Assembly (NCBI RefSeq): GCF_001541345.2
Contig: NZ_LMVL02000004.1
Span: 186,001-250,000, forward strand
Source of the DNA: Gillisella vitis
Lineage (GTDB): Bacteria > Pseudomonadota > Alphaproteobacteria > Rhizobiales > Rhizobiaceae
DNA length: 64,000 bases
Direction: 5' to 3'
Shown here piece after piece: positions 8,950 to 17,191 of this stretch (position 1 is the first letter of the stretch; each line of letters begins with the position of its first letter). The position numbers were made by a program, and so were the translations under genes. A model generated the notes under the pieces. It was not told the DNA's origin. It was given only the letters and a program-made list of their open reading frames with translations, and searched no databases.

Positions 8950-9754
8950 AGGCGAGCGGGATCTCCAAACCTGGATGGCGGGTGACGTCCATATCAACGC
9001 CGTAAATGGCGTTCAGCGTCTCACGGGTCATCAGCGCCGTGGGGGAGCCTTCGGCAATCAATTGCCCGGCCTTCAGCGCATAGAGCCGGTCGCAGAAACG
9101 GCTGGCCATGTTGATGTCATGCAGGACGATGATGACGCTCAAGCCCTTTTCCTGCGACAGGCGGCGCACCAGCGCCAGCACCTCCATCTGATGGGCAATG
9201 TCGAGCGCCGAGGTCGGCTCATCCAGCAGCAGGCATTCGCTGTCCTGAGCCACCAACATGGCGATCCAGGCCCGCTGGCGCTCGCCGCCCGACAGCGTAT
9301 CCACCATGCGGTCCGCCATGGGCAGGACATGGGTGAGATCCAGCGCCTCCTCCACCTTGGCCTTGTCCGCCTCGGTAAACCGGCCAAGCGCGCCATGCCA
9401 GGGATAGCGTCCGCAGGCGACCAGTTCGCGCACGGTCATGCCATGGGCAGCCGTGACGTCCTGTGGAAGATAGGCGACCTTGCGGGCAAAATCACGCGCG
9501 CCAAGCGCGCCGGCATCCGCCCCGGCAAAATGGATCGCGCCGGATGACAGGCTTTGCTGGCGGGCGAGAAGCTTCAGCAATGTGGATTTGCCCGAGCCGT
9601 TATGGCCGACCAGACCGGAAATCTCACCCTTGCGAAAACCGATCGACACATCCCGCAACAAGGCCCGGCCATCGACGGTGAAACCAAGCGCCTGCGTTTC
9701 GAAAATCATCCCCACCTTTTCAGCAGCCTGGATGTTACGATGTTCGCTCGCCAT
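8939..9754 (-). CDS. fhuC: Iron-siderophore ABC ATPase, FhuC type
   Basis: This is the cytoplasmic ATPase of the importer. Walker A GHNGSGKST lies at about 50-58, the signature LSGGERQR at about 155, Walker B with CLLLDEPTSALD follows, and the switch histidine is in VLHDINMA. The start at 9754 is selected because AGAGGA precedes the ATG by 6 bp; the extra 23 residues upstream are hydrophobic and atypical. It is the first gene of fhuC-fhuD-fhuB. An IRO-type box lies 54 bp before the start, so iron repression by a RirA-like protein is probable. Confidence 0.94.
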   Translation of the reverse strand: MASEHRNIQAAEKVGMIFETQALGFTVDGRALLRDVSIGFRKGEISGLVGHNGSGKSTLLKLLARQQSLSSGAIHFAGADAGALGARDFARKVAYLPQDVTAAHGMTVRELVACGRYPWHGALGRFTEADKAKVEEALDLTHVLPMADRMVDTLSGGERQRAWIAMLVAQDSECLLLDEPTSALDIAHQMEVLALVRRLSQEKGLSVIIVLHDINMASRFCDRLYALKAGQLIAEGSPTALMTRETLNAIYGVDMDVTRHPGLEIPLAYVC

Positions 9755-9807
9755 CAAAGATCCTCTAATACAAGGTGCCACCAAGCTTGAACTGGATGGA
9801 TAAAACA

Positions 9808-9822
9808 TGATAATAAAAATCA
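9808..9822. promoter_or_regulatory. IRO-type box (TGA-N9-TCA) between fhuC and araC-type gene
   Basis: TGATAATAAAAATCA fits the TGA-N9-TCA iron-responsive operator described for RirA in rhizobia. It lies in the divergent promoter region and could control both directions. The motif has only six fixed bases, so position is the main support. Confidence 0.6.
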
Positions 9823-9907
9823 ACTATACACAGTCTTGTCGGTTCGCAAGTGTGTTTTCAACACTGTTTTGCCCATCGCCCGCATGTCACTTGTCCCGGA
9901 TTGGCCC

Positions 9908-10807
9908 ATGTCCTACCTGCCCCGCATGACCAGCAAGATCGACGGACTGTCCGTCTCCTCCGGCCTGCACCGGCGCTACTGGAATGGCATGGTCGCCGAT
10001 CTCTGGTCGGTGGATTGCCAAAGCGATGCGGGTGGCCGGTATGTCAGCAGCGATCCGCGCCTGTTCATTCTATTGGACGCCGCTGGCGAGGATGGGGCCG
10101 ATCTCAGCATGGCCGAAGGCGACGGCAAGCGGATTTCAGGCGCGATTGCCAGGGCGGCCCATTTCATTCCTGCCGGGCTGGAACTATCGACCGCAATCAC
10201 TGGCATCAAAAGCCTGCGGCATCTGGACCTGCATTTTGATGCCGATATCTTGCGGCACCGGCTGGGCGAGGATGCCGGGCTGGCGGCATTGCATCAGCCA
10301 CGTTATCTTCTCGACGACCCACGGCTGCTGGCCCTGGCCGAACTGATCGCCGCCGATGTCGCCAATCCGCAGCCGCTACACGACCTCTATGGCGATGGGC
10401 TGGTCAGCGCACTGTTGATCGACGTGCTGAACATTCGTCCCACCCCTTCACGCCAAATGCCCAACCGGAAACGCAGCAAGCTGGCCGCATGGCAACTCCG
10501 CCGGGTTTGCGATTTCATCGAGGCGCATTGCCTGCGCACCATCAGGCTGGAGGAATTGGCCGGGCTAGCGGGCCTGTCCCCCACCTATTTCAGCCATGCT
10601 TTCAAGGCGTCAACGGGCCTGTCGCCGCATCAATGGCAGATGAAGGCGCGGATTGAAACGGTCAAGCAACGGTTGCGCGACCCCGCCGTGCCGCTGACAG
10701 TGATTGCGGCGGAAACCGGCTTTGCCGATGCCGCCCACTTTGCCCGCAGCTTTCGCCGCGCCGTCGGCCTGTCGCCGTCCGAATGGCGGCGGGTCCGGCT
10801 CAATTGA
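9908..10807 (+). CDS. AraC-family transcriptional regulator of siderophore uptake
   Basis: The protein has an unassigned N-terminal sensing domain (about 1-200) and a C-terminal pair of AraC helix-turn-helix motifs. The first HTH spans EELAGLAGLSPTYFSHAF and the second spans VIAAETGFADAAHFARSF, followed by the family ending GLSPSEWRR. Regulators of this type beside receptors (PchR, RhrA) bind ferric siderophore and activate uptake genes. The position between fhuCDB and the second receptor supports that role. The start is uncertain: ATGs at 9884, 9908 and 9926 are possible and none has a strong ribosome binding site. 9908 is a compromise. Confidence 0.85.
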   Translation: MSYLPRMTSKIDGLSVSSGLHRRYWNGMVADLWSVDCQSDAGGRYVSSDPRLFILLDAAGEDGADLSMAEGDGKRISGAIARAAHFIPAGLELSTAITGIKSLRHLDLHFDADILRHRLGEDAGLAALHQPRYLLDDPRLLALAELIAADVANPQPLHDLYGDGLVSALLIDVLNIRPTPSRQMPNRKRSKLAAWQLRRVCDFIEAHCLRTIRLEELAGLAGLSPTYFSHAFKASTGLSPHQWQMKARIETVKQRLRDPAVPLTVIAAETGFADAAHFARSFRRAVGLSPSEWRRVRLN

Positions 10808-10940
10808 GGTGGCTTTGAAGGACAAGCTGCCCGGTTCGGCAATCGCGGTGCAATACCCCTTAAATTTCTGTGCGGCGGGATACGGTTTGCCCAAATCCGT
10901 TCAAGCCATCCATGCTTGCGACAAGCACGACAGAAATACA

Positions 10941-10955
10941 TGAATTAATCAGTCA
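10941..10955. promoter_or_regulatory. IRO-type box upstream of second TonB receptor
   Basis: TGAATTAATCAGTCA is a second TGA-N9-TCA site, 48 bp before the receptor start. Two such sites at the two iron-transport promoters of this cluster make chance less likely. Confidence 0.6.
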
Positions 10956-11002
10956 TCATTTGAAATTCATGCCCGGCGGGGCATCGACAATGGGGTGATG
11001 AT

Positions 11003-13228
11003 ATGGGGACGGCATTGGATCAGGCACGGAAAACAGAAGGGCAGGATCGCTCAAACCGGCATCGCGCCGCCCTGATGGCAGGCATTGCCCTGCAGACGCT
11101 GTGCCTGCCGGGCCTCGTCCATGCGCAGGACGCCACCACCCAATTGTCGACTATCACCGTCGAAGGCAAGAGCGAAACCGCAACTGGCCCGGTTGATGGT
11201 TATGTCGCCAAGCGCACCTCGACAGGCTCCAAATCCGATACGCAGATCACGCAAGTGCCGCAATCGGTCTCGGTGATCGGCACCGCCGAAATGGCCGATC
11301 GAGGCGTCACCAACAAGGTCGATGAAGCGCTGCGCTATACATCAGGCGTCTATACCCAGCCGTTCGGGGCCGATGGCGACACCAACTGGATGTATATCCG
11401 TGGCTTCGAAGCCACCCAGACCGGCAGCTTCCTCGATGGCCTGAACCTGTGGAGCTATGGCTTCGGCGGCTTTCTGGTGGACCCTGTCGTGCTGGAGCGG
11501 GTGGAAGTGCTGAAAGGCCCGGCCTCGGTTCTCTATGGCGGCTCCAATCCGGGCGGCATCGTCAATATGGTCGGCAAGCGCCCGACGGGCGAAAAATTTC
11601 TCACCACCGAAGTTGGTATCAACAATTACGGCAATGCCTTCCTGACCTTCGACACCGGGGATACGGTCAAGGACAGCGATGTCAGCTACCGGGTGACTGG
11701 CAAGATCGCCGGTGGCGAAAAGGCTGCCGATTACGCCCATGATTTCCGTGGCGTGATCATGCCGCAAATCACCTGGTCTCCGGATGACGGCACCAAGCTG
11801 AATGTCTATGCCTATTATTCCTATCTCGACCAGACCTCCGGCACCAATGGCTTCCTGCCCTATGTCGGCACCGTGGAGAAAGCCTCCTTCGGACGGATCG
11901 ACCGGGACGCCTATTATGGCGAGCCAGGCAGCGACTACAGCTATTCCCGTCAGACCATGGTGGGTACGGATTTCAGCCACGAGCTGGAAAACGGCTGGAC
12001 GTTTTCGCAGACAGCTCGTTACTCCTACCTCAACCGATCAGAAAACACCCCCTATACCTATGGCTATTACGATCCGGCCACCGGCAGCAATTATCTCTCG
12101 GAACCGACAAGCAGTGATGCCTACCTGACACGGCTCGGCTTCAGCCACCATACCGAGGTAAACTCCTTTGCCATCGACAATCACCTGAACGGCGAGGTCG
12201 AGACCGGCGCGCTGAAGCATGACGTAACATTGGGCGTCGATTACAAATTCTACCAGCTCGATCAGGTGCAGGCCAGCACCACCGATACGCCGATCAGCGC
12301 CACCGATCCGGTCTATGGCACCACCCAGCCCGCCAATTCGGTCTATCTCAACCAGATCCTGCGCCAGAACCAGATCGGCGGCTATGTGCAGGACCAGATC
12401 CACTTCGGTGGCGGCTTTATCGCCACGCTGAACGGTCGTTACGACTATGTCTATACGACGTCCAACGACCGTACCGCCAGCAATGCCGACTATGACAGCA
12501 ATGAGAGTGCGGCCAGCGGTCGGGCGGGTCTTGCCTATCAATTCGACAATGGGTTGACGCCCTATGTCAGCGTCGCCAGCTTCTTCAACCCGCAAATCGG
12601 CGTTACTCAGGGCGATCCACTGAAGGCGGAAAAAGGCGAACAATATGAAGCGGGTATCAAATACGAGCCAAGCTTCTTTCCGGGCATGATCACCGCCTCG
12701 GTCTTCCAGATCGACAAGAAGAACTGGACCGTGACCGATCCGCTCACCTTTCTCTCCACCCAGATCGGCGAGGTGCGCTCGCGCGGCTTCGAACTGGAAG
12801 GCAAGGTGGAACTGAATGCCGATTGGAAGGCGCTGGCCTCCTTCACCTATCAGGATCTGGAGATTCTCGAACATGCCGATACATCGCTGATCGGCAACTC
12901 ACCCTATCTCGTACCCAAAATGCTGGCATCCGCCTGGCTGGATTACGCGATCCCAACCACGGTTATGGCCGGAAAACTCGAAGGCGTCAGCCTGGGCGGC
13001 GGCATTCGCTATCAGGGCGAAAGCTGGGCGGATTACGCCAATACCAAAAAAGTGCCTGACGCCGTGCTGTTTGATGCCGCCATCCGTTACAAGAAAGACG
13101 ACTGGGGCGCGGCCCTCTCCGTCACCAACCTGTTCGACAAGCAATATGTCTCCGGTTGCCAGGGCACGCTAACCTGCGGCTATGGCGAAGGCCGCACGGT
13201 AACGCTGAAGATTTCGAAAAGCTGGTAA
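11003..13228 (+). CDS. TonB-dependent siderophore receptor, second copy
   Basis: This 741-residue outer-membrane receptor has the same plan as the one at 3.4-5.5 kb. It has a signal peptide ending in VHA, a TonB-box-like TQLSTITVEGK, plug motifs QVPQSVSVI and MYIRGFEATQTGSFLDGL, and the barrel closing with TLKISKSW. A disulfide is likely in the last extracellular loop (CQGTLTCGYG). The two receptors resemble each other around the TonB box, plug and C-terminal strand but differ in the long loops, so different siderophores are likely. The gene follows the AraC-type regulator by 195 bp, with an IRO box between, and is probably the regulated target. Confidence 0.93.
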   Translation: MGTALDQARKTEGQDRSNRHRAALMAGIALQTLCLPGLVHAQDATTQLSTITVEGKSETATGPVDGYVAKRTSTGSKSDTQITQVPQSVSVIGTAEMADRGVTNKVDEALRYTSGVYTQPFGADGDTNWMYIRGFEATQTGSFLDGLNLWSYGFGGFLVDPVVLERVEVLKGPASVLYGGSNPGGIVNMVGKRPTGEKFLTTEVGINNYGNAFLTFDTGDTVKDSDVSYRVTGKIAGGEKAADYAHDFRGVIMPQITWSPDDGTKLNVYAYYSYLDQTSGTNGFLPYVGTVEKASFGRIDRDAYYGEPGSDYSYSRQTMVGTDFSHELENGWTFSQTARYSYLNRSENTPYTYGYYDPATGSNYLSEPTSSDAYLTRLGFSHHTEVNSFAIDNHLNGEVETGALKHDVTLGVDYKFYQLDQVQASTTDTPISATDPVYGTTQPANSVYLNQILRQNQIGGYVQDQIHFGGGFIATLNGRYDYVYTTSNDRTASNADYDSNESAASGRAGLAYQFDNGLTPYVSVASFFNPQIGVTQGDPLKAEKGEQYEAGIKYEPSFFPGMITASVFQIDKKNWTVTDPLTFLSTQIGEVRSRGFELEGKVELNADWKALASFTYQDLEILEHADTSLIGNSPYLVPKMLASAWLDYAIPTTVMAGKLEGVSLGGGIRYQGESWADYANTKKVPDAVLFDAAIRYKKDDWGAALSVTNLFDKQYVSGCQGTLTCGYGEGRTVTLKISKSW

Positions 13229-13327
13229 GATCAGACATCATGCCAGCGCGTTCGGCAGGCAAAACGTGCTGGCATAGGCGAGCATGTGCGCGTCTTCGTA
13301 CTGATATCCGCCTGCCATCAACACACT

Positions 13328-13354
13328 CAAATTTCGCCCTATCGGCGAAATTTG
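13328..13354. promoter_or_regulatory. Perfect 11-bp hairpin before small beta-rich gene
   Basis: CAAATTTCGCC (13328-13338) pairs with GGCGAAATTTG (13344-13354) across 5 nt. There is no T run. It lies 100 bp after the receptor stop and 90 bp before the next start, so it may be an operator or an RNA structure. Confidence 0.5.
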
Positions 13355-13444
13355 GGTCGATTGACTTCTCTCATTGATTGCATAACCAGACCTGGATTAT
13401 CACTGCTCTCGCAACATAAAACGTTGCTTTTCAAGGAGCTAACA

Positions 13445-13765
13445 ATGGCAATCACTGTGTTTAACGCCTCGAATTTCAAGATCCAGGCTTCTATCAATCA
13501 TTGGGGGAGTGAAGGCTCAACAAACCCTTATGAAATCTCGCCCGGCAAGACCGATAGCTGGGGACGTTCCGACAAGCGCGGCTTCGTTCTTTTCATCGAG
13601 TCAAATGGAAAAACCGGATCATATCTGGTCTGGGCAACCAGCAATGTTGTTGTCGAGAATAACGAAGTGCGTGTGGACGGCGTATCACACAAGTTTCCCG
13701 GACCACAGCAGCCTTTGGCCGTAGTAGGTGCCGACATTTCGGAAGAACCCGAGAACCTGCACTGA
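13445..13765 (+). CDS. Small beta-rich protein of uncertain family
   Basis: The 106-residue protein starts at 13445, where AAGGAG sits 9 bp upstream. It has no signal peptide or membrane segment. Its composition is rich in Ser, Asn, Val and Gly with alternating polar and hydrophobic residues, as in a beta-sandwich: AITVFNASNFKIQASINHW, then DSWGRSDKRGFVLFI and SYLVWATSNVVVENNEVRV. The pattern recalls small single-domain proteins of fungi and animals related to PUD1/2 or to actinoporin-like folds, but this is memory of pattern only. The transcription unit looks monocistronic: a hairpin lies before it and a strong terminator hairpin after it. Function is unknown. Confidence 0.75.
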   Translation: MAITVFNASNFKIQASINHWGSEGSTNPYEISPGKTDSWGRSDKRGFVLFIESNGKTGSYLVWATSNVVVENNEVRVDGVSHKFPGPQQPLAVVGADISEEPENLH

Positions 13766-13777
13766 TCAAAATCAGGC

Positions 13778-13807
13778 TGCCGCAAGACGGCATTGCGTCT
13801 TGCGGCA
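13778..13807 (+). terminator. Terminator hairpin after small beta-rich gene
   Basis: A perfect 12-bp stem (TGCCGCAAGACG with CGTCTTGCGGCA) closes a 6-nt loop, 13 bp after the stop. The following ATTTCG is a poor T run, so it may also act as an mRNA 3' stabiliser. Confidence 0.65.
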
Positions 13808-13872
13808 ATTTCGAAACACTTAATCCAGATTTGTGCTGGGGAGCCGGCAATGGGTAAACATTGCCGACCCTC

Positions 13873-14598
13873 TTATCTCAAAAGATCGAGGTTACGGCTG
13901 GTAACCGAGCGGATCGACAATGTCCGCATCAGATCCGCCAATTGCTCCGGCTTCGCCTTGGCGTCGCAATAGCGAAGCGTAACGCGCACCGGCAGTTCCA
14001 GTTCGGATTTATCGGCCAGGCTAACCGCAGTCTTGAAGGCGCGCGTGTCTTTCACCGCCTGCCAGGCATAGACACAAGCACCGCCGTTCTTGCCGAGCGT
14101 GCCGGTGGCAACCCCGAATTGGCCATAGCCATTCTGATGAATGGCGGTGTCGGTCACCATTTTGACACCGGGAAACAGTTTCTTGATCGACGCGGGCGCT
14201 TCATTGGTCATCGCCATCTGGCGAAAACGGTCGCTATCGGCAAGCCCGATCTCGATTGCCAAGCTGTTTTCACCAAGCGCGCTGGTCGTTGGGTAAAGTA
14301 GGGTCTGGAAAGCCGAGGTCGACTCGATGCGATGACGATTGCCGGTGACCGGCACCGAAAGACCGGAGAGCTTTAGCATCGCCACTTCGGGAGCGCCCTT
14401 TTCCACAGCCTGTGTCTTTGCGGCCAGCGGCTTATTCTTGGAAATCGACCCTGTTGAATTGGGATCGATACCTGCCACGCAGGAAGACGCCGCCATGGCG
14501 ACGCCAAGCATCGACAGGAGCGTTCCGAGCCGTCGCAAGCTTGGATGTGCGGCAGGGGCACTACCCTTGCCAGGACATTGGTCATCTGTGGTTTTCAT
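13873..14598 (-). CDS. BcsN-like cellulose-biosynthesis-associated protein
   Basis: The 241-residue protein has an N-terminal hydrophobic segment (about 24-38) ending in ASSCVAG, which may be a signal peptide or a non-canonical lipobox. The body contains PVTGNRHRIESTSAFQTLL and YGQFGVATGTLGKNGGACVY, which recall BcsN, a Rhizobiales-specific protein of unknown mechanism linked to cellulose production. No other bcs gene is visible here, so this may be a stand-alone paralogue. Location is probably periplasmic or membrane-attached. The family call is from pattern memory and moderately secure. Confidence 0.55.
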   Translation of the reverse strand: MKTTDDQCPGKGSAPAAHPSLRRLGTLLSMLGVAMAASSCVAGIDPNSTGSISKNKPLAAKTQAVEKGAPEVAMLKLSGLSVPVTGNRHRIESTSAFQTLLYPTTSALGENSLAIEIGLADSDRFRQMAMTNEAPASIKKLFPGVKMVTDTAIHQNGYGQFGVATGTLGKNGGACVYAWQAVKDTRAFKTAVSLADKSELELPVRVTLRYCDAKAKPEQLADLMRTLSIRSVTSRNLDLLR

Positions 14599-14910
14599 AG
14601 CCGTTTACCTCGTCAAACCCATCCTACCGTATCATTTCTTAAATCAGGATTGATTTAAGGCGAAATAATCCGGCCCAGTCGTTTTGTGCAGCGTCCTCGA
14701 ACCATCTGCAAGACGGGCCGCGCTGTTGTTGCCGCAAGCTTTAGTGATCGAAATGTCAACGAAACCTTAACGCAAGGAGGCCGATTGGCCCATGCTGTGG
14801 CAACAACGGTTGCTGGCCCAAACCCACGGCTATCGCTGGTAAATGAAATGAAAACTTTTCGTTAAATTTTAGCGAATACAATGAGGGGTGATAGAAGAGG
14901 TATTATTGTA

Positions 14911-15486
14911 ATGCGTAGAATCCTCATCATCGCCCTCTTGCTGGCTTTGGCAAGCTGCGCCCGGCCGCCCAGCCAGATCCGCAACGCCTGCGCGATCTTC
15001 GAGCAGAAGGATGGTGCCTTTGAAAACTGGAAACGCGCCGCCCGCTCGGTGGAGCGCGAATACGGCGTTCCAGTGCCGATCCTGCTGGCGACCATCTATA
15101 CCGAATCCAGCTTCCGCGCCCGCGCCCGGCCACCCAGGCGTTATATTCTCGGCTTCATTCCGTGGAAGCGGGTCTCGACCGCCTATGGCTATTCGCAGGC
15201 GCTGGACGGCACCTGGGACCGCTATCAGCGGGAAACGGGTCGTTACCTTGCGAGGCGCACCAATTTCGGCGACGCCGTCCGCTTCATCGGCTGGTATCAC
15301 TACCAAAGCCACCTGCGCAACGGCATCCCCTTCAGCAGTCCCTACAACATCTATCTGGCCTATCATTCCGGCCAGGACGGCTACCGTCGAGGCGCCTACC
15401 GCGCCCGGCCCGAGGCCTTGGCCGGTGCCAAACGCTTTGCCGCGATAACAGCCGTTTATGAGCAGCAGTTGCGCCGCTGCCCGTAA
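14911..15486 (+). CDS. SLT-type lytic transglycosylase-like lipoprotein
   Basis: The start at 14911 gives a textbook lipoprotein signal (MRRILIIALLLALASC, lipobox LASC). A start at 14881 would put ten charged residues before it. The 191-residue product carries the SLT pattern PILLATIYTESSFRARA with the catalytic Glu in TES, then AYGYSQALDGTWDRYQ and YLAYHSGQDGYRRG. Such enzymes cleave the glycan strand of peptidoglycan from the outer-membrane side. The gene stands alone. The upstream region is AT-rich and would hold its promoter. Confidence 0.85.
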   Translation: MRRILIIALLLALASCARPPSQIRNACAIFEQKDGAFENWKRAARSVEREYGVPVPILLATIYTESSFRARARPPRRYILGFIPWKRVSTAYGYSQALDGTWDRYQRETGRYLARRTNFGDAVRFIGWYHYQSHLRNGIPFSSPYNIYLAYHSGQDGYRRGAYRARPEALAGAKRFAAITAVYEQQLRRCP

Positions 15487-15870
15487 GGCTTGGCGTTATC
15501 TGCCCAAGCGTTCTGAAGAGAACACCTTAGCGTCGCAATGCGCATAAAGTTATTAGTGTGAGGCAGTGTCTAAACAGCGCATCCCTCTGCTTGGGCAAGC
15601 CTCTCTCGCGCACTCGAGAAAGGGGCACCGAAGCTCGAAACGCTGCGGATCTTTCGGTCTTCTCCCCATCGGGGAGAAGGTGGCGGCAGCCGGATGAGGG
15701 GGCGGCAAAGCCGAAAAACCTTTGCGTCAATTGACTATGGTTCAATCTGGACCCGCCAAGCTCTATAGCTTCGTGCATTTTATCGAACGCACAATGACGT
15801 AGCACTGTAAATTTGCTGCACAATTCCCAAGAGCATTCGCAGGAAATACGGACGCACAAATACGGCGCAT
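15487..15870. other. Gene-free stretch with a rhizobial palindromic repeat
   Basis: No credible gene was seen here. It holds the CTTCTCCCC repeat at 15659-15704 and a copy of the 12-base motif TGGTTCAATCTG near 15740. The rest shows no recognisable structure. Confidence 0.6.
15659..15704. repeat. Rhizobial intergenic palindromic repeat, CTTCTCCCC type
   Basis: CTTCTCCCC-ATC-GGGGAGAAG forms a perfect 9-bp hairpin and is followed by GGTGGCGGCAGCCGGATGAG, the conserved tail of a repeat that is very common in Rhizobiaceae intergenic DNA. One copy is seen in this window. Confidence 0.8.
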
Positions 15871-15903
15871 AAAAAAAAGCCCCCGATCTTACGACCGGAG
15901 ACT
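15871..15903 (-). terminator. Intrinsic terminator of Tim44-domain gene
   Basis: Read on the minus strand, a 10-bp stem with several G-T pairs and a GTAA loop is followed by eight T. It lies 36 bp after the stop of the gene at 15939-16940. Confidence 0.75.
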
Positions 15904-15938
15904 CTCTGAAATTCTAGGCTGATGGCTTTGAGTGCCGA

Positions 15939-16940
15939 TCAGGCCGACTGGATTGCCGAAATGCTCCAGCCCGAACCAGGACGGCGCACGAAGGTCCAGA
16001 CTTCGACCGACTGCTGCGGATGATCAGGGTCGCCATCGACAACAGCGCCGGTGGCGCGATCACGCATCACATCGATCGCTTCATAGCGCATGGCGACGGT
16101 GGCATAATCAACCGTGCCTTCGCGCCAGGCTTCAGCCAGATCACCCTGCAGAAGATGGACATCGCGCACCTCGTTCTTGACGCCCTTGGTCGCATGTTCA
16201 CCAAGCTCTTCGGCAAGATAGGACATGGCTTCCGGCGTGGTGATCCGGCGCAGGGCCGAATAGTCTTCTTCCGCATAGGCCTTCTGCATGTCTTTCAACA
16301 GGCTCTCGAAAATCTCCAGATCCTTGGGGCCGATGCCGACATCATCGGTACCAGCCTTAACAACGGCCGGGCGAGTAGCACCAAGCGCCGCGCCAGAACC
16401 CATTTTCGGAATGGAAAAGCCACCGAAACCGCCAGACGATCCCCCCGACGAACCTTGAGGAGCGCCACCCGGCTGCGACATGTCATTGCGCGAAGCCGGA
16501 CCGGCATAGGAGGATGCTGTGCGATTGCGGTTGAAGAACCGCATGGCAAGCATGATCAAGCCGCCGATCAGCAGCAGTTGGAACAACATGCCGAACATGC
16601 CAGCCGCACCGCCGAACCCGCCGCCGAGCAACATGCCGAACAGTCCGCCCATCAAAAGGCCGCCCATCAAACCACCGGCCATGCCACCAAACAGGCCACG
16701 CGAAGCGGGCTGCTGCATGCCGGACGTTGTCGCGCCGGTATTCGGCGTCATGCTGCGCTGAATGGGGGCTGCTGTCGTTGGGGCGGTGCTGGTGGCTGGC
16801 GGGGCGCTAAAGGTGCGTTCGCCACGGCTACCAAAACTGCTGGAGCTTCCGGCCCGGCGGGCCTCCGCGAAATCGACCGCCGACAGGGTTACTGCCACTC
16901 CGATTGCCACGATGCCGATGATCCTGCCTGCTCTTCCCAT
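15939..16940 (-). CDS. Tim44-like domain membrane protein
   Basis: The 333-residue protein starts at 16940 (MGRAGRIIGIVAIGVAVTLS, a signal or anchor segment). A Ser/Thr/Pro-rich stretch follows, then a very glycine- and methionine-rich membrane region (GGLMGGLLMGGLFGMLLGGG, about 110-150). The C-terminal Tim44-like domain covers about 215-333, including DLEIFESLLKDMQKAYAEED and VEVWTFVRRPGSGWSISAIQ. In bacteria this domain occurs in inner-membrane proteins of uncertain role. The Gly/Met-rich region suggests tight helix packing. It stands alone with its own terminator and is unlikely to belong to the cyd operon upstream. Confidence 0.85.
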   Translation of the reverse strand: MGRAGRIIGIVAIGVAVTLSAVDFAEARRAGSSSSFGSRGERTFSAPPATSTAPTTAAPIQRSMTPNTGATTSGMQQPASRGLFGGMAGGLMGGLLMGGLFGMLLGGGFGGAAGMFGMLFQLLLIGGLIMLAMRFFNRNRTASSYAGPASRNDMSQPGGAPQGSSGGSSGGFGGFSIPKMGSGAALGATRPAVVKAGTDDVGIGPKDLEIFESLLKDMQKAYAEEDYSALRRITTPEAMSYLAEELGEHATKGVKNEVRDVHLLQGDLAEAWREGTVDYATVAMRYEAIDVMRDRATGAVVDGDPDHPQQSVEVWTFVRRPGSGWSISAIQSA

Positions 16941-17056
16941 GACGTCCTCTCTCCAAACCTGCCCTTTCGGGCTGTTTCGCCCAAATGAGCCTTCCTTGCC
17001 CATATGGCGATGGACTTATCCGATGTTAAGGGCCGGACCGCAAAAAACGGCTACCC

Positions 17057-17191
17057 TTATGAGTGCATCAGCACCAGCCGGATGGAAGCGGCCACCGCGC
17101 CAACCACCGCCACGCCGACAATCCAGAAAATCGCAAACCACAGGATCTTCTGTTTCAGGGATTTTGGTTGCATCGCCGTATCTTCCACCAT
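17057..17191 (-). CDS. DUF2474-type small oxidase subunit (CydX-like)
   Basis: This 44-residue protein starts at 17191, where the cydB stop and the ATG share one base (TGATG). It has a basic N-terminal tail (QPKSLKQK) and one membrane helix (WFAIFWIVGVAVVGAVAA) and ends in LMHS. Position, size and topology match DUF2474, the short peptide found after cyanide-insensitive (CioAB) bd-type oxidases and likely equivalent to CydX in stabilising the haems. The role is inferred from family and context. Confidence 0.8.
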   Translation of the reverse strand: MVEDTAMQPKSLKQKILWFAIFWIVGVAVVGAVAASIRLVLMHS

